Shown here piece by piece: positions 1-6,057 of a stretch of 13,568 bases of DNA. Position 1 is the first letter of the stretch. Each line of letters begins with the position of its first letter. The stretch comes from Methanobacteriota archaeon (GTDB taxonomy: Archaea; Thermoplasmatota; Thermoplasmata; RBG-16-68-12). The DNA lies in the NCBI GenBank assembly GCA_005878635.1, contig VBLS01000069.1, forward strand, positions 1 to 13,568. The letters run 5' to 3'. Below the pieces are notes generated by a model that searched no databases, had not been told where the DNA came from, and worked only from the letters and a program-made list of their open reading frames with translations. The position numbers and the translations under genes were made by a program.

Positions 1-398
1 TCTTGCGGGAAGCGCTCGAACTGGATCCTGAACGCGCGGACGCCTTGAACAACCTCGGCGTCGCGTACCTCGCCATGGGTCAGACGAAGCCCGCGGCCGT
101 GAACCTCGAGCGAGCCGCGAAGCGCTTCGAATCCCCGCGGATCATCCTGAATCTCGGGAAGGTGCTCGAAGCGGAGAACCGGAAGACGGAAGCGGCAGGA
201 GCCTACGAGCAGGTGCTCCGACTTCGGCCGAAAGATTCCGAGGGCCGCGCAGGCCGGAAGCGGCTCGCCCCGGCCGCGAAAGCGAAGCGCTCCCGGAAAG
301 CGTTGGGCAAGCCCGCGAAGAAGACCGCTTCGTCCCGCCGGACACGATCAAAGCCCACACCTCCGAAGACCGCTGGGCCAGAGACTGCGGGGACGTAG
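1..398 (+). CDS. TPR-repeat protein, 3' part only, with basic C-terminal tail
   Basis: This is the end of a gene that begins before the window; the TTG at base 3 is just the first full codon and need not be a start. The visible 131 residues contain about two tetratricopeptide units. The first runs from ALELDPERADALNNLGVAYL and the second from LNLGKVLEAENRKTEAAGAY to LRLRP, with the usual small/large hydrophobic spacing and a Pro after each helix pair. TPRs normally scaffold protein-protein contacts. From about residue 80 the chain becomes a low-complexity tail rich in Lys, Arg, Ala and Pro, resembling a histone-H1-type disordered tail. Nucleic-acid binding by it is possible but is inference. 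flpA starts 28 bases downstream with no TATA box visible between them, so the two are probably co-transcribed. The specific partner is unknown. Confidence 0.8.
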   Translation, partial: LREALELDPERADALNNLGVAYLAMGQTKPAAVNLERAAKRFESPRIILNLGKVLEAENRKTEAAGAYEQVLRLRPKDSEGRAGRKRLAPAAKAKRSRKALGKPAKKTASSRRTRSKPTPPKTAGPETAGT

Positions 399-426
399 GA
401 TTCACGGGTCTCGCGGAAGCCTCAAG

Positions 427-1113
427 ATGGCTCGTTCGATCGGAGAGCCGATGCAGATCCGTCCCACCGAATGGCAAGGCGTTTACTCGGACGGCTCGTG
501 GCTTCTCACGCGGAATTTGAACCCGGGCGTTTCGGTCTACGGAGAGAGCCTTCATCTGGAGGGAGGGGTCGAATATCGGCGATGGGATGTGAATCGGAGC
601 AAGCTGGCGGCGTACCTGAAGTGCGGCGGGCGAGTTTGGCCGTACGACGACGCGACGTCGGTCCTGTACCTCGGCGGCGGGAACGGGACGACCGTCAGCC
701 ATCTCTCCGACATCTGTCGACAGGGCACGATCACGGCGATCGAGATTTCTCCCCGGGCCTTTCGAGACCTCTTGAAAGTGTCCGAAGCTCGACCGAACGT
801 CCTTCCGATCCTGGGGGATGCGGCCAAACCCGAGATGTACGGGAATCGAACGAGTCCGGCCTCCGTCCTGTACCAGGACATCGCCCAACGGGATCAGGCC
901 GCAATCTTTCGAAGGAACCTTGGGTGGCTCCGGCCGGGCGGAACCGGTTTCCTGATGATCAAGGCCCGATCGGAAGACGTCGCGGCCAACCCCGTCGAGG
1001 TCTATGAGGCTGCGAAGCGAGAGCTCATGGCGGCGGGAGTCCGAATCCTCGACCGACGCGTCTTGGCTCCGTACCAGACGGACCATGCAGTCCTTGTCGT
1101 GAAGAAGCCATAG
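427..1113 (+). CDS. flpA: Fibrillarin-like rRNA/tRNA 2'-O-methyltransferase
   Basis: This is the archaeal fibrillarin, the SAM-dependent catalytic subunit of box C/D sRNPs that 2'-O-methylates rRNA (and in some archaea tRNA) with Nop5 and L7Ae. The 228 residues match the family across their length: YRRWDVNRSKLAAYL at residues 50-64, the SAM-binding loop LGGGNGTTVSHLSDI at 82-96, EISPRAFRDLL, LYQDIAQRDQA, GFLMIKARSEDV and PYQTDHAVLVVKKP. The catalytic Lys-Asp-Lys-His set known from the family is present as K59, D151, K179 and H220. The SAM loop reads GGGNGTT where many archaeal members have GAASGTT, a mild variation. The start at 427 is used. An ATG at 451 (residue 9) has a purine-rich stretch just before it and is an alternative. 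The usual neighbour nop5 is not in this window. Confidence 0.95.
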   Translation: MARSIGEPMQIRPTEWQGVYSDGSWLLTRNLNPGVSVYGESLHLEGGVEYRRWDVNRSKLAAYLKCGGRVWPYDDATSVLYLGGGNGTTVSHLSDICRQGTITAIEISPRAFRDLLKVSEARPNVLPILGDAAKPEMYGNRTSPASVLYQDIAQRDQAAIFRRNLGWLRPGGTGFLMIKARSEDVAANPVEVYEAAKRELMAAGVRILDRRVLAPYQTDHAVLVVKKP

Positions 1114-1143
1114 CATCATCCCTCGGGAACGATTCAACCCGCC

Positions 1144-1926
1144 GTGAGTCGGACGTCGCGCCCGTTGTACGGGAGGTTCGCCCGGTATTACGACCTCATC
1201 TACCACGCGCTCGTGAATTACGAAGGCGACGTCGACTTTCTCGAGGAAGTCTTCCGACGATACACGGTGAAGCCAGGGACGATCCTCGATCTCGGATGTG
1301 GGACCGGAAATCACTCGGTGCCTCTTGCCCGCCGCGGATACCGAGTCACCGGCATCGACCGATCGGCCTCCATGATTGCGCAGGCGAAGAAGAAAGCCTC
1401 ACGGTTGCGGAATCCGCCGCGGTTCGCTCGGGCCGACATGCGCACCATTCGACTCGGACAGAGGTTCGAGGCGGCCCTCTGTTTGTTCGGAGCCTTCGGA
1501 TACCTTCTGACGCAACGAGATGTCCTTCAAGCTCTCCGCAGCATCCGATCGCACCTCGAACCCGGGGGCCTCTTCGTGTTTGAATTTTGGCAAGGGTCCG
1601 CGGCCCGACCCGCGCCATTCCAAACGTGGCTCGATCTCACCCGAGAGGGAGTGGAAATCGTCCGACTCGATGAATCTCGATACGACCCGAAGACCGGTCG
1701 ACTGCCCGTTGAATTCCGATTCTTCGTCCGCCGCGGGCAGCGGTTCCTCGATCGGTTCACGGAGATCCACACGATTCAGACCTATTCGGTTCCGGAGATT
1801 CGAGCCTTGCTCCGTCGCGGCAAGTTCGAGTTGCTCGGAGCCTTCGCGGCGACGAACGTCAAGAAGGGGTTCGGGCCCGTCATGCGGAAGACCTTCCGCG
1901 TCATGGTCGTCGCTCGGGCGAAGTGA
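1144..1926 (+). CDS. Class I SAM-dependent methyltransferase, substrate unknown
   Basis: This 260-residue protein has a Rossmann-type methyltransferase fold. Motif I is ILDLGCGTGNH (residues 47-57), the acidic end of strand 2 is GIDRSASM (D72), motif II-like RADMR covers 96-100, and LEPGGLFVFEFW is the post-motif-II strand. The family covers small-molecule, lipid and protein methyltransferases, and nothing here fixes the substrate. The C-terminal 100 residues (RFFVRRGQRFLDRFTEIHTI, then a helix with REIRALLRRGKFELLGAF-like spacing) form the extra beta sheet common in this subgroup. The GTG at 1144 is chosen because it precedes the conserved YGRFARYYDLIYHAL helix and lies only 30 bases after flpA. 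No separate promoter is visible, so co-transcription with flpA is likely. Confidence 0.85.
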   Translation: MSRTSRPLYGRFARYYDLIYHALVNYEGDVDFLEEVFRRYTVKPGTILDLGCGTGNHSVPLARRGYRVTGIDRSASMIAQAKKKASRLRNPPRFARADMRTIRLGQRFEAALCLFGAFGYLLTQRDVLQALRSIRSHLEPGGLFVFEFWQGSAARPAPFQTWLDLTREGVEIVRLDESRYDPKTGRLPVEFRFFVRRGQRFLDRFTEIHTIQTYSVPEIRALLRRGKFELLGAFAATNVKKGFGPVMRKTFRVMVVARAK

Positions 1927-1964
1927 GCCTTCCGTCCGATGTTCAACGCCGGCACCCCGTGAAC

Positions 1965-1972
1965 ATTATATA
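1965..1972 (+). promoter_or_regulatory. TATA box for the rpsO-DHH operon
   Basis: ATTATATA stands out in a GC-rich intergenic stretch. Archaeal transcription usually starts about 25-27 bases downstream of the box centre, which here predicts a start near 1995. That leaves a leader of about 14 bases before the ATG at 2009, with GAGG at 2000-2003 acting as ribosome-binding site. It also puts the in-frame ATG at 1985 upstream of the transcript start. Confidence 0.7.
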
Positions 1973-2008
1973 CGTCCCTGCGGTATGCGAGCCCCTTCCG
2001 AGGAAACG

Positions 2009-2464
2009 ATGGCCCGCCTCCATGCACACCGCAAAGGGAAGAGCGGATCGACCCGACCCTTTCTGAAGGCCAACCCGGAGTGGGCCGGGATGGAAAAGGC
2101 CGAGGTCGAGGACACGATCTTCCGGCTCCACCAGGAGGGCCTCTCCGCCGCCGCGATCGGCGTGCGCCTCCGCGACGGATTCGGCGTCCCGAGCGTCCGG
2201 CTCGCGACCGGCCGGAGCCTGCTCGAGATCCTCCGGTCGAAGGGGGCGAAGTTCGCGATCCCCGAGGACCTCGCCGGTCTGATCAAACGGGCCGCGAGCC
2301 TCCAGACGCATCTCAAGGAGCATGGGTCGGACTTGAGCAACAAGAGGGGCCTGCAGCTGATCGAGGCGAAGATTCGCCGCCTTTCGCGGTACTACAAGGA
2401 ACACGGGGTCCTGCCCGCGGACTGGGACTACTCGTCGAGAGTTTCGGAACTCCAAGTGAAGTAG
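2009..2464 (+). CDS. rpsO: Small ribosomal subunit protein uS15, archaeal long form
   Basis: The 151-residue product begins MARLHAHRKGKSGSTRP, the standard archaeal/eukaryotic S15 N-terminus. It continues with an N-terminal helical extension absent from bacterial S15 (VEDTIFRLHQEGLSAAAIGV, then GFGVPSVRLATG). The S15 core follows, with LQTHLKEHGSDLSNKRGLQL and IRRLSRYYKEHGVLPADWDY. S15 binds 16S rRNA in the platform of the small subunit. The ATG at 2009 is chosen over the in-frame ATG at 1985 because it gives the conserved N-terminus, has GAGG five bases upstream and lies downstream of the predicted transcript start. The DHH nuclease gene begins 7 bases after its stop, and this rpsO-recJ-like pairing is widespread in archaea. 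Confidence 0.96.
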   Translation: MARLHAHRKGKSGSTRPFLKANPEWAGMEKAEVEDTIFRLHQEGLSAAAIGVRLRDGFGVPSVRLATGRSLLEILRSKGAKFAIPEDLAGLIKRAASLQTHLKEHGSDLSNKRGLQLIEAKIRRLSRYYKEHGVLPADWDYSSRVSELQVK

Positions 2465-2471
2465 GTGGCCG

Positions 2472-3842
2472 ATGGCGAAGCGCCTCGAGGACCTGGCCCC
2501 GGCCGGGCTCCTCGAACGAGCTCGAGCGGCCGCAACCCTCGTGGACGGCGTCTCGCGGGTCCGCGTGTTCTGTCATTACGATCCCGACGGGACCACGTCC
2601 GCCGCGATCCTCACCCGCGCCCTCATGCGACGGGGGAAGAGGATCCACGCGACGATGGCCCATGCCCTCGACCGATCGTCCGCGGCCCGCCTGAACGAGG
2701 AGACGAACGAGCTGCTGATCGTGAGCGACATGGGGTCCGCCCAGCTCGACCTGCTCGAGTCCCTCCCCTACCCGGTCATCGTGCTGGACCACCACAAGCC
2801 GATCCGTGATTCCGACAAGCTCGCCCACGTGAACCCCCATTTCGAAGGCGTCGATGGCGCCCGCGAGATGTGCGGCGCGACCACCACGTGGCTCTTCACC
2901 CTCGTCCTCGACGAGGCCAACTGGGACCTCGCGGGCCCGGCGATGGCGGGGGCGATCGGGGACAAGCAGGCGGTGGGCGGTTTCCTCGGCGTCAATGCGG
3001 CCTTGTTCGGCGAGGCGATCGAGAGGAAGGTCGTGGTCGCGGAGCGGCGACTCGCCTTGCGGGACCTGCCGCTCGGTAAGGCCGTCGCCCAGTCCATCGA
3101 TCCCTACTTCCGCGGCCTCTCCGGCCGGCCCGAGGCCGCCGCGGAATTCCTGCGCGCGGCCGGGATCGATCCCGAGACGTCCATCCGCCAGCTCGATGCG
3201 GCGGGCCGACGCAAGCTCAGCTCGATCCTGGCGGTCCGGCTCCTCGAACAAGGCCCCGCCCCGGAGGCGCTCGAGTCGCTCGTGGAGGATCGGTATTGGA
3301 TCGAGCCGGACCAGATGTACGCGCAGGACCTCGAGGCCTACGTGAACAGCTGCGACCGCCTCGATCACGAGGGCCTCGGCCTGGCCCTCTGCCTCGGGGA
3401 CCGCGAGGCGTTGGCCAAGGCGGAGAAGCTCCTCGAGGAGTACACGTCTCGCGTCCTCGGGTACCTCGTCGGGCTCGAATCGAAGGGGCTGTTCCCGAAG
3501 AAGCACATCCAGTTCTTCTATTGCGACGACGCGAGCCTCGCGGGATCCGTCGCCGGGACGGGGATGCAGTTCTTCTTCGACCAATCGAAGCCGGTCCTCG
3601 GCCTCTCGGTCCTCGACGGCGTCACGAAGGCATCGGCCCGCGCAACGCGCACCTTAGTCGCCGCGGGCGTTGATCTGGCCGTGGCGCTGCGGGAGGCCGG
3701 CTCCGAGGTCGGCGGCAACGGCGGAGGGCACAACATCGCGTCGGGTGCGACGGTCCCGAAGGGCAAAGAGGAAAAGTTCCTCGCGTTGGTCGATGAGATC
3801 GTGGCGCGGCAACTCGCCGCCGGCCCGGCGAAGGCTCAGTAG
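2472..3842 (+). CDS. DHH/DHHA1 phosphoesterase, RecJ-like (GAN-type) exonuclease
   Basis: This 456-residue protein has the DHH phosphoesterase motifs intact: FCHYDPDGTTSA (D37, D39), IVSDMGS (D86), VIVLDHHKP (DHH at 106-108), MCGATTTW and GAIGDKQ (D164). They bind two Mn ions in family members. The C-terminal DHHA1 domain carries GGNGGGHNIASGA at residues 414-426, which contacts the nucleic acid. Archaeal relatives are 5'-3' single-strand exonucleases or inactive replisome partners of GINS (GAN, or Cdc45-like). Because all metal ligands are present, an active enzyme is more likely. The gene forms an operon with rpsO. In many archaea pcc1 and rps3ae follow, but here a convergent gene begins instead. 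Its stop codon overlaps the 3' end of the DUF835 gene by 7 bases. Confidence 0.92.
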   Translation: MAKRLEDLAPAGLLERARAAATLVDGVSRVRVFCHYDPDGTTSAAILTRALMRRGKRIHATMAHALDRSSAARLNEETNELLIVSDMGSAQLDLLESLPYPVIVLDHHKPIRDSDKLAHVNPHFEGVDGAREMCGATTTWLFTLVLDEANWDLAGPAMAGAIGDKQAVGGFLGVNAALFGEAIERKVVVAERRLALRDLPLGKAVAQSIDPYFRGLSGRPEAAAEFLRAAGIDPETSIRQLDAAGRRKLSSILAVRLLEQGPAPEALESLVEDRYWIEPDQMYAQDLEAYVNSCDRLDHEGLGLALCLGDREALAKAEKLLEEYTSRVLGYLVGLESKGLFPKKHIQFFYCDDASLAGSVAGTGMQFFFDQSKPVLGLSVLDGVTKASARATRTLVAAGVDLAVALREAGSEVGGNGGGHNIASGATVPKGKEEKFLALVDEIVARQLAAGPAKAQ

Positions 3843-4393
3843 CTGTCGAGGAGCCGACTGACCTCGCGCGCTTCGAGGTCCGTCCGAAGGGCGGGCGACT
3901 CGAGGACTTTCAGGTTCCGCTCGAGGAGGGCGAGCTCCTTCTCCTCCAGCGTGTCCGGGCTCACCGGCAGGAGGATGATCGCGCGACGCTGCATCACGAA
4001 TTCGTTCACGTGCTCGACGAACATCAGCGTCTGGAGGAATCCGTTGTTGATGATGAGGTACTCCAGTCCGTCGAGCAGGACGACGCCCTCGCCGTTGTTG
4101 TCCTCGCTGAACTTCTGGATGACCTTGGCGAGCGTGCCGATCGCGGTCGGGTTGTGGAAGTCCTCTCCGGGCGTGTGGCTCAGCCACATGATGCGGACCT
4201 CCGCCAGACCGCGCTCCCGTCGGACCCGCTCCGGATACTGCCGCGTGATGCAGAGGCCTGGGATCTTCTGCGCGACGAGCGTTTCGAAGAGGCGGTAGCT
4301 GAGCTCCGGTTTCTTTTCCTTCACGAGGTAGCAGACGCCCTTCTCCAGGTCCATGGGCATCGCTGAACGCACGGACTCAGCCTCGGTGCCCAT
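3836..4393 (-). CDS. DUF835 domain protein
   Basis: The 185-residue product is almost entirely one DUF835 domain. The diagnostic segments are DLEKGVCYLVKEKKPELSY, FETLVAQKIPGLCITRQYPE, IMWLSHTPGEDFHNPTAIG, GVVLLDGLEYLIINNGFLQT and LPVSPDTLEEKELALLERNL. DUF835 is common in Thermoplasmatota and some other Euryarchaeota, often fused to sensor or PAS modules. The fold resembles a P-loop/RecA-like core without a Walker A. Its function is not established. The reading frame opens at a GTG at 4423, but a TATA box at 4434-4441 predicts transcription from about 4411, so the ATG at 4393, preceded by GAGGAG, is preferred. The protein lacks a membrane segment and a sensor domain, so it is a stand-alone version. 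It lies downstream of cdc6 but has its own promoter. Confidence 0.88.
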   Translation of the reverse strand: MGTEAESVRSAMPMDLEKGVCYLVKEKKPELSYRLFETLVAQKIPGLCITRQYPERVRRERGLAEVRIMWLSHTPGEDFHNPTAIGTLAKVIQKFSEDNNGEGVVLLDGLEYLIINNGFLQTLMFVEHVNEFVMQRRAIILLPVSPDTLEEKELALLERNLKVLESPALRTDLEAREVSRLLDSY

Positions 4394-4433
4394 CTCCTCT
4401 GCCTGCGGTTGCACCCATCCCACCGCTTTTCTT

Positions 4434-4441
4434 CATATACC
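4434..4441 (-). promoter_or_regulatory. TATA box for the DUF835 gene
   Basis: On the minus strand this reads GGTATATG and touches the stop codon of cdc6 (4441-4443). The predicted transcript start is near 4411, giving a leader of about 18 bases to the ATG at 4393. It separates expression of the DUF835 protein from read-through of cdc6. Confidence 0.55.
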
Positions 4442-5610
4442 TATCGACGCTTCAAACTTCGTTCGAGATTATCAGCCAGGACCCGGGCGGGAATCTCCGG
4501 GAGGGAGATGAGCGTGGTCTTGCCGACCTCGCCTTTCCCGCTGAGCTTCGTGTCGACGAGGCCGAGCGCGTCCAGTTCCTTCACGTACTTCCAGAACTGT
4601 GTGTGGGCCCGCGGCTTCTCGTCATATTCCTCGCACACGAGGGCGTAGGCCTGTTCCGCGTCGCCCATCGTGATGTACGCTTTCTTGCGGCTCTTCCGCG
4701 CGATCGACAGGAGGACGAGCTTCTTCGGCACGTCGAGGAGGGCCAACCTCTCCTCGACCTCGATTGGATGCACCTGGGCCTTCGCACCTCGGACGTGTTC
4801 CGCGGCGACTTCCTCGGCGCGTTCTTCGTCGGCCAGCATGCCGGCCTTCTCGAGGAGTTCAATCGCATACCGGGCGTCGCCGAATTCCGAGGCGATGTCC
4901 GCGATCAGGTCGACCAGGTCGTCGTCCACGGTGCCGGGATGCATCGCGAGGGCGACCCGGCCGTGCACGATGTCCTCTAGCTCCTTCTGGTCGTACCGCG
5001 GGAACTCGATGACGTTCGTGCGGCGGAAGGTGCTCAGGGCCGCGGCGTCCATGTACTCGAGGGCGTTCGGCCGCTGGGAGATCAGGATCATCGAGATGTT
5101 GCCCTTCGTCGTCGTCCCCTCTTCCGCGATGCGGGCGAACGAATAGATCAGGTCCGCGCCGCTCTTCTTGAGGAGGGCGTCAACCTCGTCCAGGATCACG
5201 ATGAAGTGGAGCCGCTGTTTCTCGAGGTGCTTCCGGAGGCTCTCCATCTTCTCGGCGATCGAGAACCCGCGCTCCGGGAAATGCGCGTCGAAGTGCTGGA
5301 GGAGGCGCAGCAGGACCGCGTCGTCGCCCATCCGCTGCCGGCAGTTCACCAGGTCCCAGTCCAGGGCGCGGTTCGACTCCGAGGCGTACTTGCGGAAGTC
5401 CAGGCAGAACCGTTTCGCGGTGTGCGTCTTCCCCGTCCCGACGGGGCCGTAGAGGAACGCGTTGCTCGACGCGCCGGCCTCGACGATCGGGCGCAGGAGG
5501 CTGAAGAGTCGCTGGGTCTGTGCGTCCCGGTGGACCATCTTGTCCGGGAGGTAGTCGAACGACAGCTTCCCCTGGTCCTTGAACACGGAAGGGCCGGAGC
5601 GGAACGACAC
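4441..5610 (-). CDS. cdc6: Orc1/Cdc6 family replication initiator (divergent)
   Basis: This 389-residue AAA+ protein has the archaeal origin-recognition layout. An N-terminal strand VFKDQGKLSFDYLPDKMVHRD leads into the P-loop GPVGTGKT (55-62), Walker B VILDEVDAL (D141, E142), sensor 2 FGDARYAIELL (R247) and a C-terminal winged helix (about 300-389, including AYALVCEEYDEKPRAHTQFW). Family members bind origin DNA in the ATP state and load MCM. The sensor 1 position reads ILISQRPN, with Gln where Asn is usual, and the following RVkSS-type segment is replaced by AALSTFRRTN, so this may be an accessory paralogue. The open frame continues upstream to 6102, but those residues are the antisense of the J-domain gene. 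The GTG at 5610 lies 26 bases from a TATA box and fits a leaderless start. No origin-type repeats are evident in the 81-base upstream gap. Confidence 0.9.
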   Translation of the reverse strand: MSFRSGPSVFKDQGKLSFDYLPDKMVHRDAQTQRLFSLLRPIVEAGASSNAFLYGPVGTGKTHTAKRFCLDFRKYASESNRALDWDLVNCRQRMGDDAVLLRLLQHFDAHFPERGFSIAEKMESLRKHLEKQRLHFIVILDEVDALLKKSGADLIYSFARIAEEGTTTKGNISMILISQRPNALEYMDAAALSTFRRTNVIEFPRYDQKELEDIVHGRVALAMHPGTVDDDLVDLIADIASEFGDARYAIELLEKAGMLADEERAEEVAAEHVRGAKAQVHPIEVEERLALLDVPKKLVLLSIARKSRKKAYITMGDAEQAYALVCEEYDEKPRAHTQFWKYVKELDALGLVDTKLSGKGEVGKTTLISLPEIPARVLADNLERSLKRR

Positions 5611-5632
5611 GACGACGCGAACACGGCGGCTG

Positions 5633-5640
5633 AAATAACC
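5633..5640 (-). promoter_or_regulatory. TATA box for cdc6, in a divergent intergenic gap
   Basis: The minus strand reads GGTTATTT, the only AT-rich patch in the 81 bases between cdc6 and the J-domain gene. Its centre is about 26 bases from the GTG at 5610, which predicts a leaderless cdc6 mRNA. On the plus strand the same bases (AAATAACC) could also serve the J-domain gene, with transcription near 5662, but this is weaker. Confidence 0.6.
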
Positions 5641-5691
5641 TTTGCCTCCTCCGACCCGAAAGGCCATCTTCCCGGCGGTCGATGCGTCGGC

Positions 5692-6057
5692 GTGGCCGAT
5701 CGCTTCTTCTGCTTCGCCTGCGGCCGCGACCACCGGGCGGGCAGCGGACTCGGGCGGGATCACAAGCGCTACAGCATCGAAGGCGGGCACGAGTCCGGCG
5801 GGATCTTCTCGGACCTCCGCGAGTTCTACCTGCAGACGAAGGGCATCGCCGCGGCCTTCCGCATCCTCGGCTTCGAGAACGTCCGGGTCCATCCGCCGCG
5901 GTTCGGTCGCGGCTGGCCCTCGCCGGCGGCGATCGAGAAGGCTTACCGAACCCGGGCGCGCCGCCATCACCCCGACGCCGGCGGCGATCCCCACGAGTTC
6001 CGCAAGGTCCAATGGGCGGTCGAGGTGTTGCGGCGCTACCGGCCGCCGGACGCGTGA
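5692..6057 (+). CDS. Small protein with C-terminal J-domain and N-terminal CxxC
   Basis: The last 45 residues form a J-domain core: AIEKAYRTRARRHHPDAGGD, with HPD at 93-95, then FRKVQWAVEVLRRY. This matches the helix II-HPD-helix III pattern that stimulates Hsp70 ATPase. The N-terminal half is not a known domain to me. It starts with FFCFACGRDH (C7, C10), which resembles half of a zinc finger such as the second half of a CHC2 finger, followed by GGHESGGIFSDLREFYLQTK. The GTG at 5692 is the only standard start in a sensible place. The 5' end is uncertain, because codons just upstream add a His and a Cys that could complete a zinc site. The stop overlaps the GTG of the next gene, implying translational coupling. 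No hsp70 gene is in the window. Confidence 0.7.
   Translation: MADRFFCFACGRDHRAGSGLGRDHKRYSIEGGHESGGIFSDLREFYLQTKGIAAAFRILGFENVRVHPPRFGRGWPSPAAIEKAYRTRARRHHPDAGGDPHEFRKVQWAVEVLRRYRPPDA

Noticed and set aside
714..723. Perfect palindrome CTGTCGACAG
   Set aside because: It is within the flpA coding region, short, and without a second copy or promoter nearby.
142..1314. Long open frame on the minus strand, 390 codons
   Set aside because: It is antisense to flpA and the methyltransferase and has no recognisable domain.
1985..2008. Upstream ATG as the start of S15
   Set aside because: It lies before the predicted transcript start, lacks a ribosome-binding site, and the conserved N-terminus begins at 2009.
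2313..3584. Long open frame on the minus strand, 423 codons
   Set aside because: It is fully antisense to the DHH gene, whose motifs are all intact; high GC with few stops explains the long frame.
5611..5691. Replication origin next to cdc6
   Set aside because: The gap is only 81 bases, with one short AT-rich patch and no repeated ORB-like elements that I can see.
5682..6053. Extension of the SAP/zinc-ribbon protein back to an ATG at 5682
   Set aside because: The residues are Arg/Pro-rich out-of-frame shadow of the J-domain gene.
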